64,000 nt of DNA from Prevotella sp. UBA2742. GTDB lineage: Bacteria; Bacteroidota; Bacteroidia; Bacteroidales; Bacteroidaceae. The DNA lies in contig DEJS01000006.1 in assembly GCA_002353485.1 (NCBI GenBank), positions 80,225 to 144,224 on the forward strand. Reading direction: 5' to 3'. A program made the translations under genes and the position numbers. This document shows positions 8,499 to 17,256 of the stretch, one piece after another. The notes under the pieces were generated by a model. That model was not told where the DNA came from, searched no databases, and saw only the letters and a list, made by a program, of their open reading frames with translations. Position 1 is the stretch's first letter. Each line of letters begins with the position of its first letter.

Positions 8499-9227
8499 AT
8501 GTTAGTGAAGACCGAGGCCATCGTACTGCATGCCCTGAAGTATGGCGAGACGCGCCTGATTGTCGACCTCTTTACCCGACAATCGGGCCGGATGTCGCTC
8601 GTGGCTGCGCTTCCCAAGACCCCTCGTGGCAGGCTGAAGAAGCAGTACTTCCAGCCCATGACGCTCGTCGAGGTGACTTACGAGCAGCGTCCCAACGCCC
8701 AACTGCAGCCCATGAAGGATGCCCGGCTGCTGTCGGCATGGACGTCGATACCCTTTTCGCCCGAGAAGCTGGCGCTCACGCTCTTTACGGCCGAGTTCCT
8801 GTACCATGCCCTGCGCTCCGAACAGCAGGACGAGCCTATGTTTGCCTATATTGCCGATGCCGTGCAGTGGCTCGACACGGCCGCTCAGGGCTACGCCAAC
8901 TTCCATCTTACCTTCCTGATGCATCTGTCGCGCTTCCTGGGTTTCTATCCTAATCTGGACAGCTACCACGCGGGCGACGTCTTCGACCTGCGCGCCGCCA
9001 GCTTTTCCGGTTCGGTGCCCGTGCACCGCGACTTTCTGCCTGCCGACGAGGCGCGCCGCATTCATCTGCTCATGCGTATGGACTTTCCCACCATGCATCT
9101 GTACCGCTTGTCGCGTCACGACCGCAACCGCGTGCTCAGCGTCCTGCTCGACTATTACCGCATCCACCTGCCCGGATTCCCCGAGCTCAGGAGCCAGCAG
9201 GTGCTCCGCGAGCTGTGGGACGAGTAG
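8499..9227 (+). CDS. recO: DNA repair protein RecO
   Basis: 242 residues. The N-terminal OB fold starts MLVKTEAIVLHALKYGETRL, with TRQSGRMSLVA following, both typical of RecO; the C-terminal helical domain contains FLGFYPNLD. RecO loads RecA onto SSB-coated single strands and anneals DNA in the RecFOR pathway. I do not see the four-cysteine zinc motif present in some RecO proteins, as in other Bacteroidota. It is convergent with murF across a hairpin. Confidence 0.93.
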   Translation: MLVKTEAIVLHALKYGETRLIVDLFTRQSGRMSLVAALPKTPRGRLKKQYFQPMTLVEVTYEQRPNAQLQPMKDARLLSAWTSIPFSPEKLALTLFTAEFLYHALRSEQQDEPMFAYIADAVQWLDTAAQGYANFHLTFLMHLSRFLGFYPNLDSYHAGDVFDLRAASFSGSVPVHRDFLPADEARRIHLLMRMDFPTMHLYRLSRHDRNRVLSVLLDYYRIHLPGFPELRSQQVLRELWDE

Positions 9228-9267
9228 CCGCCACCCTGCGGCCTGTGGCTGCAGTGGTGGCGGCTAC
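9224..9267. terminator. bidirectional hairpin between recO and murF
   Basis: An 11-bp perfect stem, GTAGCCGCCAC (9224-9234) with GTGGCGGCTAC (9257-9267), starts in the recO stop codon and ends 15 nt before the murF stop. No long T-tract is present on either side, so intrinsic termination is likely but not certain. Confidence 0.6.
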
Positions 9268-9281
9268 GCTATGGTTTCTCT

Positions 9282-10640
9282 TTACAGCAGTTCCGGCAGC
9301 TCGAAGAGCCGGTTCGAGTTGCTGCCCTTGATGAGTATGGTGCGGCCCTCGGGGCGGTTCGCCTTCAGCTCGGCCTTGACGGCCTCCACGTCGGCAAAGG
9401 TACGGTAGGGCGACTCTATCTTCTCGAACTCGCTACCCACCAGCCATACCTCCTCTATCTGGTCCTTCTGCAGGCGGGCCACTACCTTGCGGTGCTCGTC
9501 GGCCGACACGTCGGCCAGCTCGCCCATCATGCCCAGGATGACCATCTTGTGAGGGGCCTCTATCCGTCGGAAGTTGTCCAGGGCGGCCTTCATCGAGGTG
9601 GGGTTGGCGTTATAGGCGTCCACTATCAGGCAGTTGTGCTCGGTGTTGACCAGCTGCGAACGGTTGTTTGTGGGCACGTAGCTTGCCAGTGCATGGTTTA
9701 TCTTTTCGAAGCTGATATTGTTCACATAGCCTACGGTGATGGCGGCCAGCAGGTTGTTCAGGTTATAGTCGCCGATGAGCTGCGTCTTCACCTCCATCCA
9801 CTCGCTCTTGTAGTCGCTGTCGGCGTCCTGTTCGCGCCAGCGGAAGGTCAGGAAGGGGTCGCACTTCACCACCTCGCCGCGTATCAGTACGTCGGGGGCA
9901 TCGCTCTGTCCGTAGAAGTATACGTCGGGTACGTCGTCGAGCGACTTGGCGTTCTTCACCATGGCCATCATAATCATGACCTTAAGCTGCTCGTCGTCGT
10001 AGTTGGCAAAGATGGGGAGTCCCTTCGTTACCAGGTAGTCGTACAGCTCGCCCTTGGTCTCTCTGACGCCGTCCATCGAGCCGAAGCCGTCCAGGTGGGC
10101 GCGTCCCACGTTGGTGACGATTCCCGAGGTGGGCTCGGCGGTCTCCACCAGCGTCTTGATGTCGCCCGGGTGCGAGGCTCCCATCTCCACGACGGCAATG
10201 TCGTCCTTGTCGGTGAGCCTGAGCAGGGTCTTGGGCACCCCGACGTCGTTGTTGAAGTTACCCTCGGTGGCCATGACGCGGTATTCCTCGGCCAGCACGG
10301 CGCTGACGAGTTCCTTCGTCGTCGTCTTGCCGTTGGTGCCGGTGATGGCTACGACGGGTATGTCGAACTGGCGCCGGTGCTCGCGCGCCAGATCCTTGTA
10401 CGTCTGCAGTGCGTCGGCCACCACGATGAGGCGGTCGTCCTTCTCGCCTGTCTCCGCGACGGCGGGGTCGTCGATGATGGCATACGAGCACCCCTGGGCC
10501 AGGGCCTGGCGTGCATACTGGTTTCCGTCGAACGTGGCTCCCTTCAGTGCCACGAAGATGCTGCCCTCGGGGCAGTGGCGCGAGTCCGTAGTGATGACGG
10601 GGTGCGCCTTGTATAAATCAAACAGCTCTTTTGTTTCCAT
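9282..10640 (-). CDS. murF: UDP-N-acetylmuramoyl-tripeptide--D-alanyl-D-alanine ligase
   Basis: 452 residues. Mur ligase architecture: an N-terminal domain binding the UDP-precursor (TTDSRHCPEGSIFVALKG), a central ATPase with P-loop AITGTNGKTTTKELV at about 99-113, and a C-terminal ligase domain with DAYNANPTSMKAAL. It adds D-Ala-D-Ala to the peptidoglycan precursor in the cytoplasm. The ATG at 10640 (METKELFDLY) is chosen because a complete promoter ends only 4 nt before it; the open frame further upstream would run through that promoter. It is divergent from priA. Confidence 0.95.
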   Translation of the reverse strand: METKELFDLYKAHPVITTDSRHCPEGSIFVALKGATFDGNQYARQALAQGCSYAIIDDPAVAETGEKDDRLIVVADALQTYKDLAREHRRQFDIPVVAITGTNGKTTTKELVSAVLAEEYRVMATEGNFNNDVGVPKTLLRLTDKDDIAVVEMGASHPGDIKTLVETAEPTSGIVTNVGRAHLDGFGSMDGVRETKGELYDYLVTKGLPIFANYDDEQLKVMIMMAMVKNAKSLDDVPDVYFYGQSDAPDVLIRGEVVKCDPFLTFRWREQDADSDYKSEWMEVKTQLIGDYNLNNLLAAITVGYVNNISFEKINHALASYVPTNNRSQLVNTEHNCLIVDAYNANPTSMKAALDNFRRIEAPHKMVILGMMGELADVSADEHRKVVARLQKDQIEEVWLVGSEFEKIESPYRTFADVEAVKAELKANRPEGRTILIKGSNSNRLFELPELL

Positions 10641-10644
10641 GCCG

Positions 10645-10675
10645 CAAAGGTAGTGACTTCTTCCGACTTGACAAA
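10645..10675 (-). promoter_or_regulatory. promoter of murF
   Basis: On the minus strand TTTG (10675-10672), 19-nt spacer, then TACCTTTG (10652-10645). The murF ATG begins 4 nt later, so the transcript is predicted to be leaderless. Confidence 0.7.
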
Positions 10676-10693
10676 ACTTTTGGGCAGGAAATG

Positions 10694-10725
10694 TTTGCAT
10701 AATCCTCAAGAAAGTGTTAACTTTG
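10694..10725 (+). promoter_or_regulatory. promoter of priA
   Basis: TTTG at 10694-10697, 20-nt spacer, TAACTTTG at 10718-10725, with ATG at 10733. It sits back to back with the murF promoter. Confidence 0.7.
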
Positions 10726-10732
10726 CATCCCG

Positions 10733-12991
10733 ATGACCTACGCTGACGTGATACTGCCGGTGCCGCTGCAGGCCCTGTTCACCTATGCCGTGCCCGAGGG
10801 CGTGACGGTAGAGGAGGGCGTGCGCGTGCTGGTCAGCTTCGGACGCTCGAAGCGCTACGTAGGTCTTGTGGCCCGTGTGCACGACCGGAAGCCCGAGGGC
10901 TACCAGGTGAAGCCCCTGCTGCAGGTGCTCGACGACAGGCCCCTGGTCTACCCCCGCCAACTCGCGCTGTGGCAGTGGATCAGCGACTACTACCTCTCCG
11001 CCCCGGGCGACGTCTACAAGGCCGCCCTGCCCGCCGGGCTGAAGGCCGAGGACGGCTACCGTCCCAAGACGGAGACCTACATACGCCTCGGCGCCCAGTA
11101 CCAGTCGGCCGCCGCACTGCACATCGCCCTCAACATGCTGGCCCGTGCCAAGCGACAGCTGGACGCCTTCACCTGCTACCTCACACTGTCACGCTGGGAC
11201 CTCGTAGAGGACGGCACTCAGCCCGTGGAGGTCACCCGCGAGGAGCTGATGAATGCCAGCCAGGCCTCCGCCGACACCCTCCGACAGCTGGAGCGGCGCC
11301 AGCTGCTCGAGACGTACGAGAAAGAGGTGGGCCGCCTGAACCACGGCGGCGACTACCGTCCCGACCTCATACACCCCCTCACCGCCCCCCAGCAGGACGC
11401 CTACAACGCCCTCCTGATGGCCATGATGCGCAAGCCCGTCACCCTGCTGCACGGCGTCACCGGCTCCGGAAAGACCGAACTCTACATCCACCTCATACAG
11501 CATGCACTCGAGCAGCACCAGCAGGTGCTCTACCTGCTGCCCGAGATAGCACTGACGGTACAGATGATGCAGCGCCTGCAGCGCATCTTCGGTGAGCGAC
11601 TGGGCATCTACCACTCACGCTACTCCGACGCCGAGCGCGTCGAGATATGGCAGAAACAGCTCTCCCGCCACCCCTACGACGTCATCCTCGGCGCCCGCTC
11701 CGCCGTCTTCCTGCCCTTTCAGAAACTCGGACTGGTCATCGTCGACGAAGAACATGAGACCAGCTACAAGCAGCAGGACCCCGCGCCCCGCTACCACGCC
11801 CGCTCCGTAGCCATCATGCTGGCACGGGCCGAAGGCGCCCGCGTAGTGCTGGGCACCGCCACCCCCAGCATCGAGAGCTACCACAACGCCCAGACCGGCA
11901 AGTACGCCCTCGTCGAGCTGCGCGAGCGCTACCAGGGACTCCAGCTGCCACAGGTCACCGTCGTAGACACCGCCGACCTGCAGCGCCGCAAGATGATGGC
12001 CGGACCTTTCTCACCTCTCTTACTAACGCGCGTGCGCGAAGCACTCGACAACGGACAGCAAGCCATCATCTTCCAGAACCGCCGCGGCTTCGCCCCACAG
12101 GTAGAGTGCCACCAGTGCGGCTGGGTGCCCACCTGCCAGCACTGCGACGTCAAGCTCACCCTGCACCGTCAGATGCAGCAGCTCACCTGCCACTACTGCG
12201 GCGCCACCTACCAGGTGCCCACCCAGTGCCCCTGCTGCGGCAGCACCGACCTGCGCACCCACGGCTACGGCACCGAGAAAATAGAAGAACAAGTGCGCGA
12301 CGCCTTCCCCGAGGCACGCATCGCACGCATGGACCTCGACACCACCCGCACACGCAACGCCTACGAACGCATCATCAGCGACTTCGCCGCCCGCCGCACC
12401 AACATTCTCATCGGAACCCAGATGATCAGCAAGGGCCTCGACTTCGACCACGTCGCCGTAGTAGGCATCGTCTCCGCCGACGCCATGCTCAACCAGCCCG
12501 ACTTCCGGGCCCACGAGCACGCCTACACCATGATGACACAGGTGGCCGGCCGCGCCGGACGAAAAGGGCGACAGGGACTCGTCATACTGCAGACCAAGCA
12601 GAAGGACCTGCCCGTCGTCCACCAGGTAGCCCGTGGCGACTACCAGGCCCTCTACCGCGACCAGCTCGACCAGCGCCTGGCCTTCCGCTATCCACCCTTC
12701 GTCCGCCTCACCTACCTCTACCTGACACACCGCGACGAGGCCGTCGTACACGCCGCCTCACTCGACATCGCGGCACGCCTCCGCCAGTGGTTCGGGGCCC
12801 GCGTCCTCGGACCCGACAAACCCTCAGTAGCTAAGGTCAAGCAGCAGCACATCCGCAAGCTTATGCTCAAGATAGAGCCCGCCCTCGATCCCAGTCAGGT
12901 GCGCCGCTACCTGCTCATGGCCCGCCAGCAGCTCCTCGACGACCGCCGCTACACCGCCCTCCAGGTCTACTTCGACGTCGACCCCGTCTGA
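10733..12991 (+). CDS. priA: primosomal protein N', replication restart helicase
   Basis: 752 residues. N-terminal DNA-binding domain (YADVILPVPLQALFTYAVPE), superfamily-2 helicase with Walker A GVTGSGKTELY near residue 241 and a DEEH box near 337, then a zinc-binding insert with CxxC pairs (CHQCGWVPTCQHCD, CHYCG, CPCCGS) at about 459-503. A C-terminal helicase lobe follows with GTQMISKGLDFDHV. It reloads the replisome at collapsed forks. Codon use is strongly C-rich at third positions. Multi-array 11-nt repeats begin 2 nt after the stop. Confidence 0.96.
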   Translation: MTYADVILPVPLQALFTYAVPEGVTVEEGVRVLVSFGRSKRYVGLVARVHDRKPEGYQVKPLLQVLDDRPLVYPRQLALWQWISDYYLSAPGDVYKAALPAGLKAEDGYRPKTETYIRLGAQYQSAAALHIALNMLARAKRQLDAFTCYLTLSRWDLVEDGTQPVEVTREELMNASQASADTLRQLERRQLLETYEKEVGRLNHGGDYRPDLIHPLTAPQQDAYNALLMAMMRKPVTLLHGVTGSGKTELYIHLIQHALEQHQQVLYLLPEIALTVQMMQRLQRIFGERLGIYHSRYSDAERVEIWQKQLSRHPYDVILGARSAVFLPFQKLGLVIVDEEHETSYKQQDPAPRYHARSVAIMLARAEGARVVLGTATPSIESYHNAQTGKYALVELRERYQGLQLPQVTVVDTADLQRRKMMAGPFSPLLLTRVREALDNGQQAIIFQNRRGFAPQVECHQCGWVPTCQHCDVKLTLHRQMQQLTCHYCGATYQVPTQCPCCGSTDLRTHGYGTEKIEEQVRDAFPEARIARMDLDTTRTRNAYERIISDFAARRTNILIGTQMISKGLDFDHVAVVGIVSADAMLNQPDFRAHEHAYTMMTQVAGRAGRKGRQGLVILQTKQKDLPVVHQVARGDYQALYRDQLDQRLAFRYPPFVRLTYLYLTHRDEAVVHAASLDIAARLRQWFGARVLGPDKPSVAKVKQQHIRKLMLKIEPALDPSQVRRYLLMARQQLLDDRRYTALQVYFDVDPV

Positions 12992-12993
12992 CC

Positions 12994-13190
12994 TACCCTT
13001 TACCCACTTTCTACCCACTTTTCACCCACTGTCCACCCACCCATTACCCACTTTCTACCCACCCCGTCCCGCACATCCAGTTCCCGTCGTTGTCCAATAG
13101 TTGTCCAATAGTTGTCCAATCGTTGTCCAATAGTTGTCCAATAGACGATTGGACAACAATAAGGCAGCGATAATACAACGATAGGACAAC
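12994..13190. repeat. 11-nt-period repeat arrays (YACCCAC-N4 and TTGTCCA-N4)
   Basis: Three blocks share an 11-nt period. (1) 13001-13066: six units of T/C-ACCCAC plus four variable bases. (2) 13090-13144: five units of TTGTCCA plus ATAG (once ATCG). (3) 13147-13190: four units ending in the inverse heptamer sense (GATTGGACAAC, then GATAATACAAC, GATAGGACAAC). The conserved core is about 7 nt and the variable part 4 nt. No reading frame or RNA gene explains it. A second locus with the TTGTCCA unit lies at 39475-39551. Confidence 0.9.
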
Positions 13191-13224
13191 GACACGCTTT
13201 GCACCGGCGCTGCGGCGGGGCACG

Positions 13225-13257
13225 AAAAAAGCGGCTTCGGATCGAATCCGAAGCCGC
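13225..13257 (-). terminator. terminator of the FadL-type porin gene
   Basis: A perfect 12-bp stem, GCGGCTTCGGAT (13231-13242) with ATCCGAAGCCGC (13246-13257) and loop CGA, is followed on the minus strand by TTTTTT. It lies about 100 nt past the porin stop, inside the repeat-rich spacer. Confidence 0.88.
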
Positions 13258-13277
13258 AGTAAAGTCGTGTTTTGTCT

Positions 13278-13349
13278 ACTTAGGGTCCACTTAGGGTCCA
13301 CTTAGGGCCCACTAAATACCCACTTCTTACCCACAAAATACCCACTAAA
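13278..13349. repeat. 11-nt-period arrays, second half of the spacer
   Basis: Three units of ACTTAGG plus GTCC/GCCC (13278-13310) are followed by three units of TACCCAC plus four variable bases (13317-13349). The TACCCAC heptamer is the same as in 13001-13066, on the other side of the terminator. The array ends 8 nt before the porin stop. Confidence 0.88.
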
Positions 13350-13357
13350 GCCCTATA

Positions 13358-14878
13358 TTAGAAGTCCAGCTGGCAGCCGACGCCCAGCACGCGGTTGGTG
13401 CGGGTGAACGAGTCGGCCAGACCCTCCGACGGGTAGTCGTTGCGGTCGTACGTGCCGTAGTTTGTCTGGAAGTAGGCTGCCGAGAGGGTGATGTTGGGTC
13501 GCACCTTGTAGCTGAAGCCGAGTCCGAAGGACCAGCTGTTGACCACGAACGACATGTCCGACATGTATGCGTCGGAGAGTCCGTAGCGCGTCAGCTGTCC
13601 GCCCATCGAGACGTTCAGCTTGTCCGAGGCGTCCCACTCGACACCGGCCAGGAACTCGTTGGTGTCGTGCTTCAAGAGGTCCTGCGTGTTGCCGTACCAG
13701 GAGGCCTCCTTGTCGAAGTAGTGGTGCCAGCCCAGGTTGAGGCCTACCTCGTCGATGGGTCGCCACTGGGCGCCCAGGGTGAGCAGGGCGGGTGAGTCCT
13801 CGTTGACCTTCTCACCGTCGCGGAACTTGTTGACGGCGGCTATTTCCGAGGCCTCGTTGACGGTGGACTCGTTCTTCATCCGGATCTGCGTCTTGAACTC
13901 GTACTTCGCGGCGAAGTTGAAGTTGGCCACCTTGTAGTCGACGCCGAAGACGGGAGCGATGCCGATGCCGTCCTGGTTGCAGAGCAGGTTGACGCCCTGG
14001 GCGTACTTCTGCAGCTGACCGAGGCTCTCGCGGGTACCCTCGAGCTGTGCCTGCTGGGCTGTCAGCTGTGCCTGCTTGGCGGCGAGCTCTGCGGGCACGG
14101 CGGCTCCGGCGGCCTCGTACTGTGCGATGCCGGCGTTCACCTGCGTGAGTCCGGCGCTGACCTGCTCGAGTCCGTTGGTGACGGTGGCCGAGGCGTACTG
14201 CAGGTAGTCGCCGAAGTCAACATATCCGCCTTCGGTCTTCACCTGTATGTTGCTTATCTTGGCCTTGTACGTGGCGTCGCCGTACAGCAGGCGCAGTCCG
14301 CCGTAGACCGACAGTCCGGGGTACAGCTTGTAGGCTGCACCCAGCTGTATGCCGTAGTAGTACTGGCGTCCTTTCATGTAGCCCGTCATGTCGTAGCCCT
14401 GTGCGCCCAGGGGCCTGAGCTGGTTGGCAATGTTGGCTACCACGCCCTCGAAGGAGCCCAGTCCGTCGCTGAACTCGCACGCGCCGCCGCCGCCGGGCAC
14501 CGAGAAGTTGAACTGTATGCTCCAGTTGCCCTTGTTGTAGGCAGCCTGCAGCGAGGGTATGATGGGTGCGTCGGCCACGCCCTCGAACTCCTTGGTGGCC
14601 AGGCCGCCGTTCTTGCGGCCCAGTGCGAAGGCGGGGTTGGTGGTGTTGATGGTACGCGTCTGGTGGGCGTACTGCCAGTTGAATGCTACGTGGAATCCCT
14701 CGGGCATGAAGGCCACGCCGGCGGGGTTGCTGTAGACACCGTCCAGACCGATGGCGGCGTCACGCGCGGGGTTCTTTAGAAATAGAATACTTTGGTTCGT
14801 GTTGGTGATAATGCCGCCTGCGAAGGCCGTTGCGGCCGACATGCTGAGCGCGGCGATGGCGAGTGCGATTTTTTTCAT
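13358..14878 (-). CDS. OmpP1/FadL/TodX family outer-membrane transporter
   Basis: 506 residues. A signal peptide ending ATAFAGG is followed by the FadL hallmark near the mature N-terminus (NTNQSILFLKNPARDAA, then YSNPAGVAFMPEGFHVAF). The C-terminus ends in aromatic-rich beta strands and a terminal Phe (GVGCQLDF), as expected for a 14-strand outer-membrane barrel. It should import hydrophobic compounds such as fatty acids. An Ala/Gln-rich stretch (VNAGIAQYEAAGAAVPAELA and AKQAQLTAQQAQLE) at about 240-285 looks like a coiled-coil extracellular loop, an embellishment seen in Bacteroidota homologues. A -7 box (minus-strand TACCTTTG, 14917-14910) lies 31 nt upstream. Confidence 0.92.
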   Translation of the reverse strand: MKKIALAIAALSMSAATAFAGGIITNTNQSILFLKNPARDAAIGLDGVYSNPAGVAFMPEGFHVAFNWQYAHQTRTINTTNPAFALGRKNGGLATKEFEGVADAPIIPSLQAAYNKGNWSIQFNFSVPGGGGACEFSDGLGSFEGVVANIANQLRPLGAQGYDMTGYMKGRQYYYGIQLGAAYKLYPGLSVYGGLRLLYGDATYKAKISNIQVKTEGGYVDFGDYLQYASATVTNGLEQVSAGLTQVNAGIAQYEAAGAAVPAELAAKQAQLTAQQAQLEGTRESLGQLQKYAQGVNLLCNQDGIGIAPVFGVDYKVANFNFAAKYEFKTQIRMKNESTVNEASEIAAVNKFRDGEKVNEDSPALLTLGAQWRPIDEVGLNLGWHHYFDKEASWYGNTQDLLKHDTNEFLAGVEWDASDKLNVSMGGQLTRYGLSDAYMSDMSFVVNSWSFGLGFSYKVRPNITLSAAYFQTNYGTYDRNDYPSEGLADSFTRTNRVLGVGCQLDF

Positions 14879-15096
14879 CTTTTAAACGATTTTTTGCTAA
14901 AAACGGGTGCAAAGGTAACGCTATTGCACAGAAAGGGGGAAGGAGTGCAGAAGCTTTTAAGGTCTTTTAACGAAAAAAGGCACACTTTCTGCACATTTGA
15001 GCAAAAATGTGCATAAAAGTGTGCGCGATAACAGCAGTTTTTTTGCACCCGCCGGGGCGTTCCTCAGCGTGGCGTTGGTCAGACTTCAGCGTGGCA

Positions 15097-17151
15097 TCAG
15101 TCTTTCTTTTCCGTGGGGTAGCTGATGCGGGTGTGGTAGATGGTCTTCAGCTTCTCGATGAGCACGGTCTTGGCGTACTGGATGTCGCGGAAGGTGACGG
15201 GGCACTCGCGGAAGTAGCCCTCTGCGACCTGGCTGTCGATGATGCGCTCCACGAGTTCGCGGATGGCCTTCTCGGTGTACTCCTTGAGTGACCGCGAGGC
15301 GGCCTCCACGGCGTCGGCCATCATGAGGCAGGCCTGCTCGCGGGTGAAGGGGTTGGGGCCCGGGTAGGTGAACAGCAGGTCGTCGACGGGTTCGTCGGGG
15401 TGTTCGTTCTTGTAGCGTATGTAGAAGAACTTGGCCTTGCCCAGTCCGTGGTGGGTGGCTATGAAGTCGCGTATGACGTGCGGCAGGTTGTACTTGTCGG
15501 CCATCTTCATGCCCTCGGTGACGTGGGCAATGATGATTTGTGCGCTCTCAATGTCGCTGATCATCTCGTGGGGGTCGATGCCCGACTGGTTCTCGGTGAA
15601 GTAGATGGGGTTCGAGAGCTTTCCGATGTCGTGGTACAGCGCTCCGGTACGTACCAGCTGGCCCTGGGCGCCTATCTTGTTGGCTATCTCGCCGGCGAGG
15701 TTGGCCACCTGTATGGAGTGGTTGAAGGTGCCCGGGGCCACCTCGCTCATGCGGCGCAGCAGCTCGTTGTTGGTGTTCGACAGCTCTACGAGGGTGATGT
15801 CGCTGGTGAAGCCGAAGGTCTTCTCGATGACGTACAGCAGGGGGTAGGCGAAGAGCAGTGCGACGCCGTTGACGACGAGGTAGTTGTAGGTGCTGTAGTC
15901 AATCTGCGAGAGTGCTGTGGCGCGGGTCCAGTCGAAGGCCAGGTTGACGGCCATGGAGGCCACGGTGATGAAGATGGCGGTCTTGAAGAGCTGCGAGCGC
16001 TGCGACAGTTCGCGCAGCGAGGAGATGGCCACCAGTCCGGCCACGGTCTCTACGACGGTGAACTCGAAGGGGTGCTGCAGCATGCTGGCGCACACGGTGA
16101 CCATGGTGAAATGTGTCATGAAGGCGGTCCGTGAGTCCATGAAGACGCGAATGAAGATGGGCACCATGGCGTAGGGCAGTATGTAGACGTGGACAAAGGT
16201 GTTGCGCACAAAGAGAGCGGTGAGCAGCGCGAAGATGACGATGAAGGCATAGAGCATGGCCGTGCTGCGCCACTTGTCGAAGTAGTCGTTGCGGTAGAGC
16301 GTCAGATAAATGGTGAAGCAGATCATCAGGATGGAGACGTAGAGTATCTGTCCGATGAGGGATATCTGGTTCTGCGTCTTGTTCTGGCTGCGGCGTTCGT
16401 TCTCCTTGAGGTACGACTCGATGATGCGCTGTGTGCGCTCGGTCACTATCTCGCCGCGGTCTACTATCTTCTGACCCTTCTGCACCAGGCCCGAGGCCAG
16501 GGGGATGGAGCCCAGCAGCTCGGTACGGCTGGTCTCGCTGCGGTTGCGGTCGAAGACCAGGTTGGGCACAAGGTAGTTGTTCAGGTTGCACTTCTGCAGC
16601 TGCTGGCGCAGGGCGGCGAGCTTCGGGTCGTGGAACAGCTGTTCGTAGGCGCCCTTGGGGGAGTAGACCTCAAGGATGGATACGCTGGAGGCCTGCTTGT
16701 TGTGCACCAGCCGTATCATGGACGAGCTGTCGGCATGCAGCGACTGGTAGTCCTCCTGGTCCATGATGCCCTGCTGGTAGAGGCTGTGCAGGCGGTTGGA
16801 GATAATGGCAAGGTAGTCGGAGGGCACGTCGGGTATGCCGTCGGCGTAGTCGGCCTGGAACTTGCGCACCATCTGTTGCTCGGTGACGGCGTTGTAGTCG
16901 TAATATGGCTCGTACTGGCGCATGACGCTGTCGCGCTCGCGCTGGATTTCGGCGTCTGACTTGTAGACGGGGAAGTCGAAGGGTGCCGTGAACTCGGCGT
17001 ACTTCCAGGGCTTGCCCTTCTCGGCATGGAATATGCTGACGTTCTCGCGCGGCATGGACCACACGATGACAGCTACGGTGCCAATGACCAGCAGGGCACG
17101 CACCAGAAGGCCGCGCCAGGCTCCGTCTTCTTTCAGGTTAAAGGTACTCAT
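15097..17151 (-). CDS. 7TM receptor / HDIG phosphodiesterase (PgpH-like)
   Basis: 684 residues. One N-terminal transmembrane helix (LLVRALLVIGTVAVIVWSM), a ~230-residue extracytoplasmic 7TMR-HDED domain, then a cluster of hydrophobic helices (about 270-460) and a C-terminal HD domain. The HD metal ligands are visible in HSIQVANLAGEIANKIG, GALYHDIGKLSNPIYF and IAHVTEGMKM...IATHHG. Homologues such as Listeria PgpH hydrolyse cyclic-di-AMP, so it probably degrades this second messenger at the inner membrane. It is divergent from gltX; a near-consensus -7 box (TAATTTCG on the minus strand, 17186-17179) lies upstream. Confidence 0.92.
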   Translation of the reverse strand: MSTFNLKEDGAWRGLLVRALLVIGTVAVIVWSMPRENVSIFHAEKGKPWKYAEFTAPFDFPVYKSDAEIQRERDSVMRQYEPYYDYNAVTEQQMVRKFQADYADGIPDVPSDYLAIISNRLHSLYQQGIMDQEDYQSLHADSSSMIRLVHNKQASSVSILEVYSPKGAYEQLFHDPKLAALRQQLQKCNLNNYLVPNLVFDRNRSETSRTELLGSIPLASGLVQKGQKIVDRGEIVTERTQRIIESYLKENERRSQNKTQNQISLIGQILYVSILMICFTIYLTLYRNDYFDKWRSTAMLYAFIVIFALLTALFVRNTFVHVYILPYAMVPIFIRVFMDSRTAFMTHFTMVTVCASMLQHPFEFTVVETVAGLVAISSLRELSQRSQLFKTAIFITVASMAVNLAFDWTRATALSQIDYSTYNYLVVNGVALLFAYPLLYVIEKTFGFTSDITLVELSNTNNELLRRMSEVAPGTFNHSIQVANLAGEIANKIGAQGQLVRTGALYHDIGKLSNPIYFTENQSGIDPHEMISDIESAQIIIAHVTEGMKMADKYNLPHVIRDFIATHHGLGKAKFFYIRYKNEHPDEPVDDLLFTYPGPNPFTREQACLMMADAVEAASRSLKEYTEKAIRELVERIIDSQVAEGYFRECPVTFRDIQYAKTVLIEKLKTIYHTRISYPTEKKD

Positions 17152-17218
17152 CGTTGCTTATTTTTGCTTTCAGTGTGCGAAATTACGAAAAAAAGAGTGA
17201 ATTATCAAAGATTTTTAG

Positions 17219-17226
17219 TACTTTTG
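17219..17226 (+). promoter_or_regulatory. -7 element of gltX
   Basis: TACTTTTG followed by CAC at 17219-17226. The preferred ATG is 30 nt downstream and an alternative ATG 12 nt downstream. Confidence 0.55.
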
Positions 17227-17256
17227 CACAAAATTTGAATGAAAACTACCCGTTTC

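Noticed and set aside
13090..13144. Short regular repeats considered as a CRISPR array
   Set aside because: Units are 11 nt with four variable bases and no 30-nt spacers, and no cas genes are nearby.
13090..13144. TTGTCCA units considered as DnaA boxes or an origin
   Set aside because: They do not match TTATCCACA; no dnaA or AT-rich unwinding region is adjacent. A replication role is left open only as a hypothesis.
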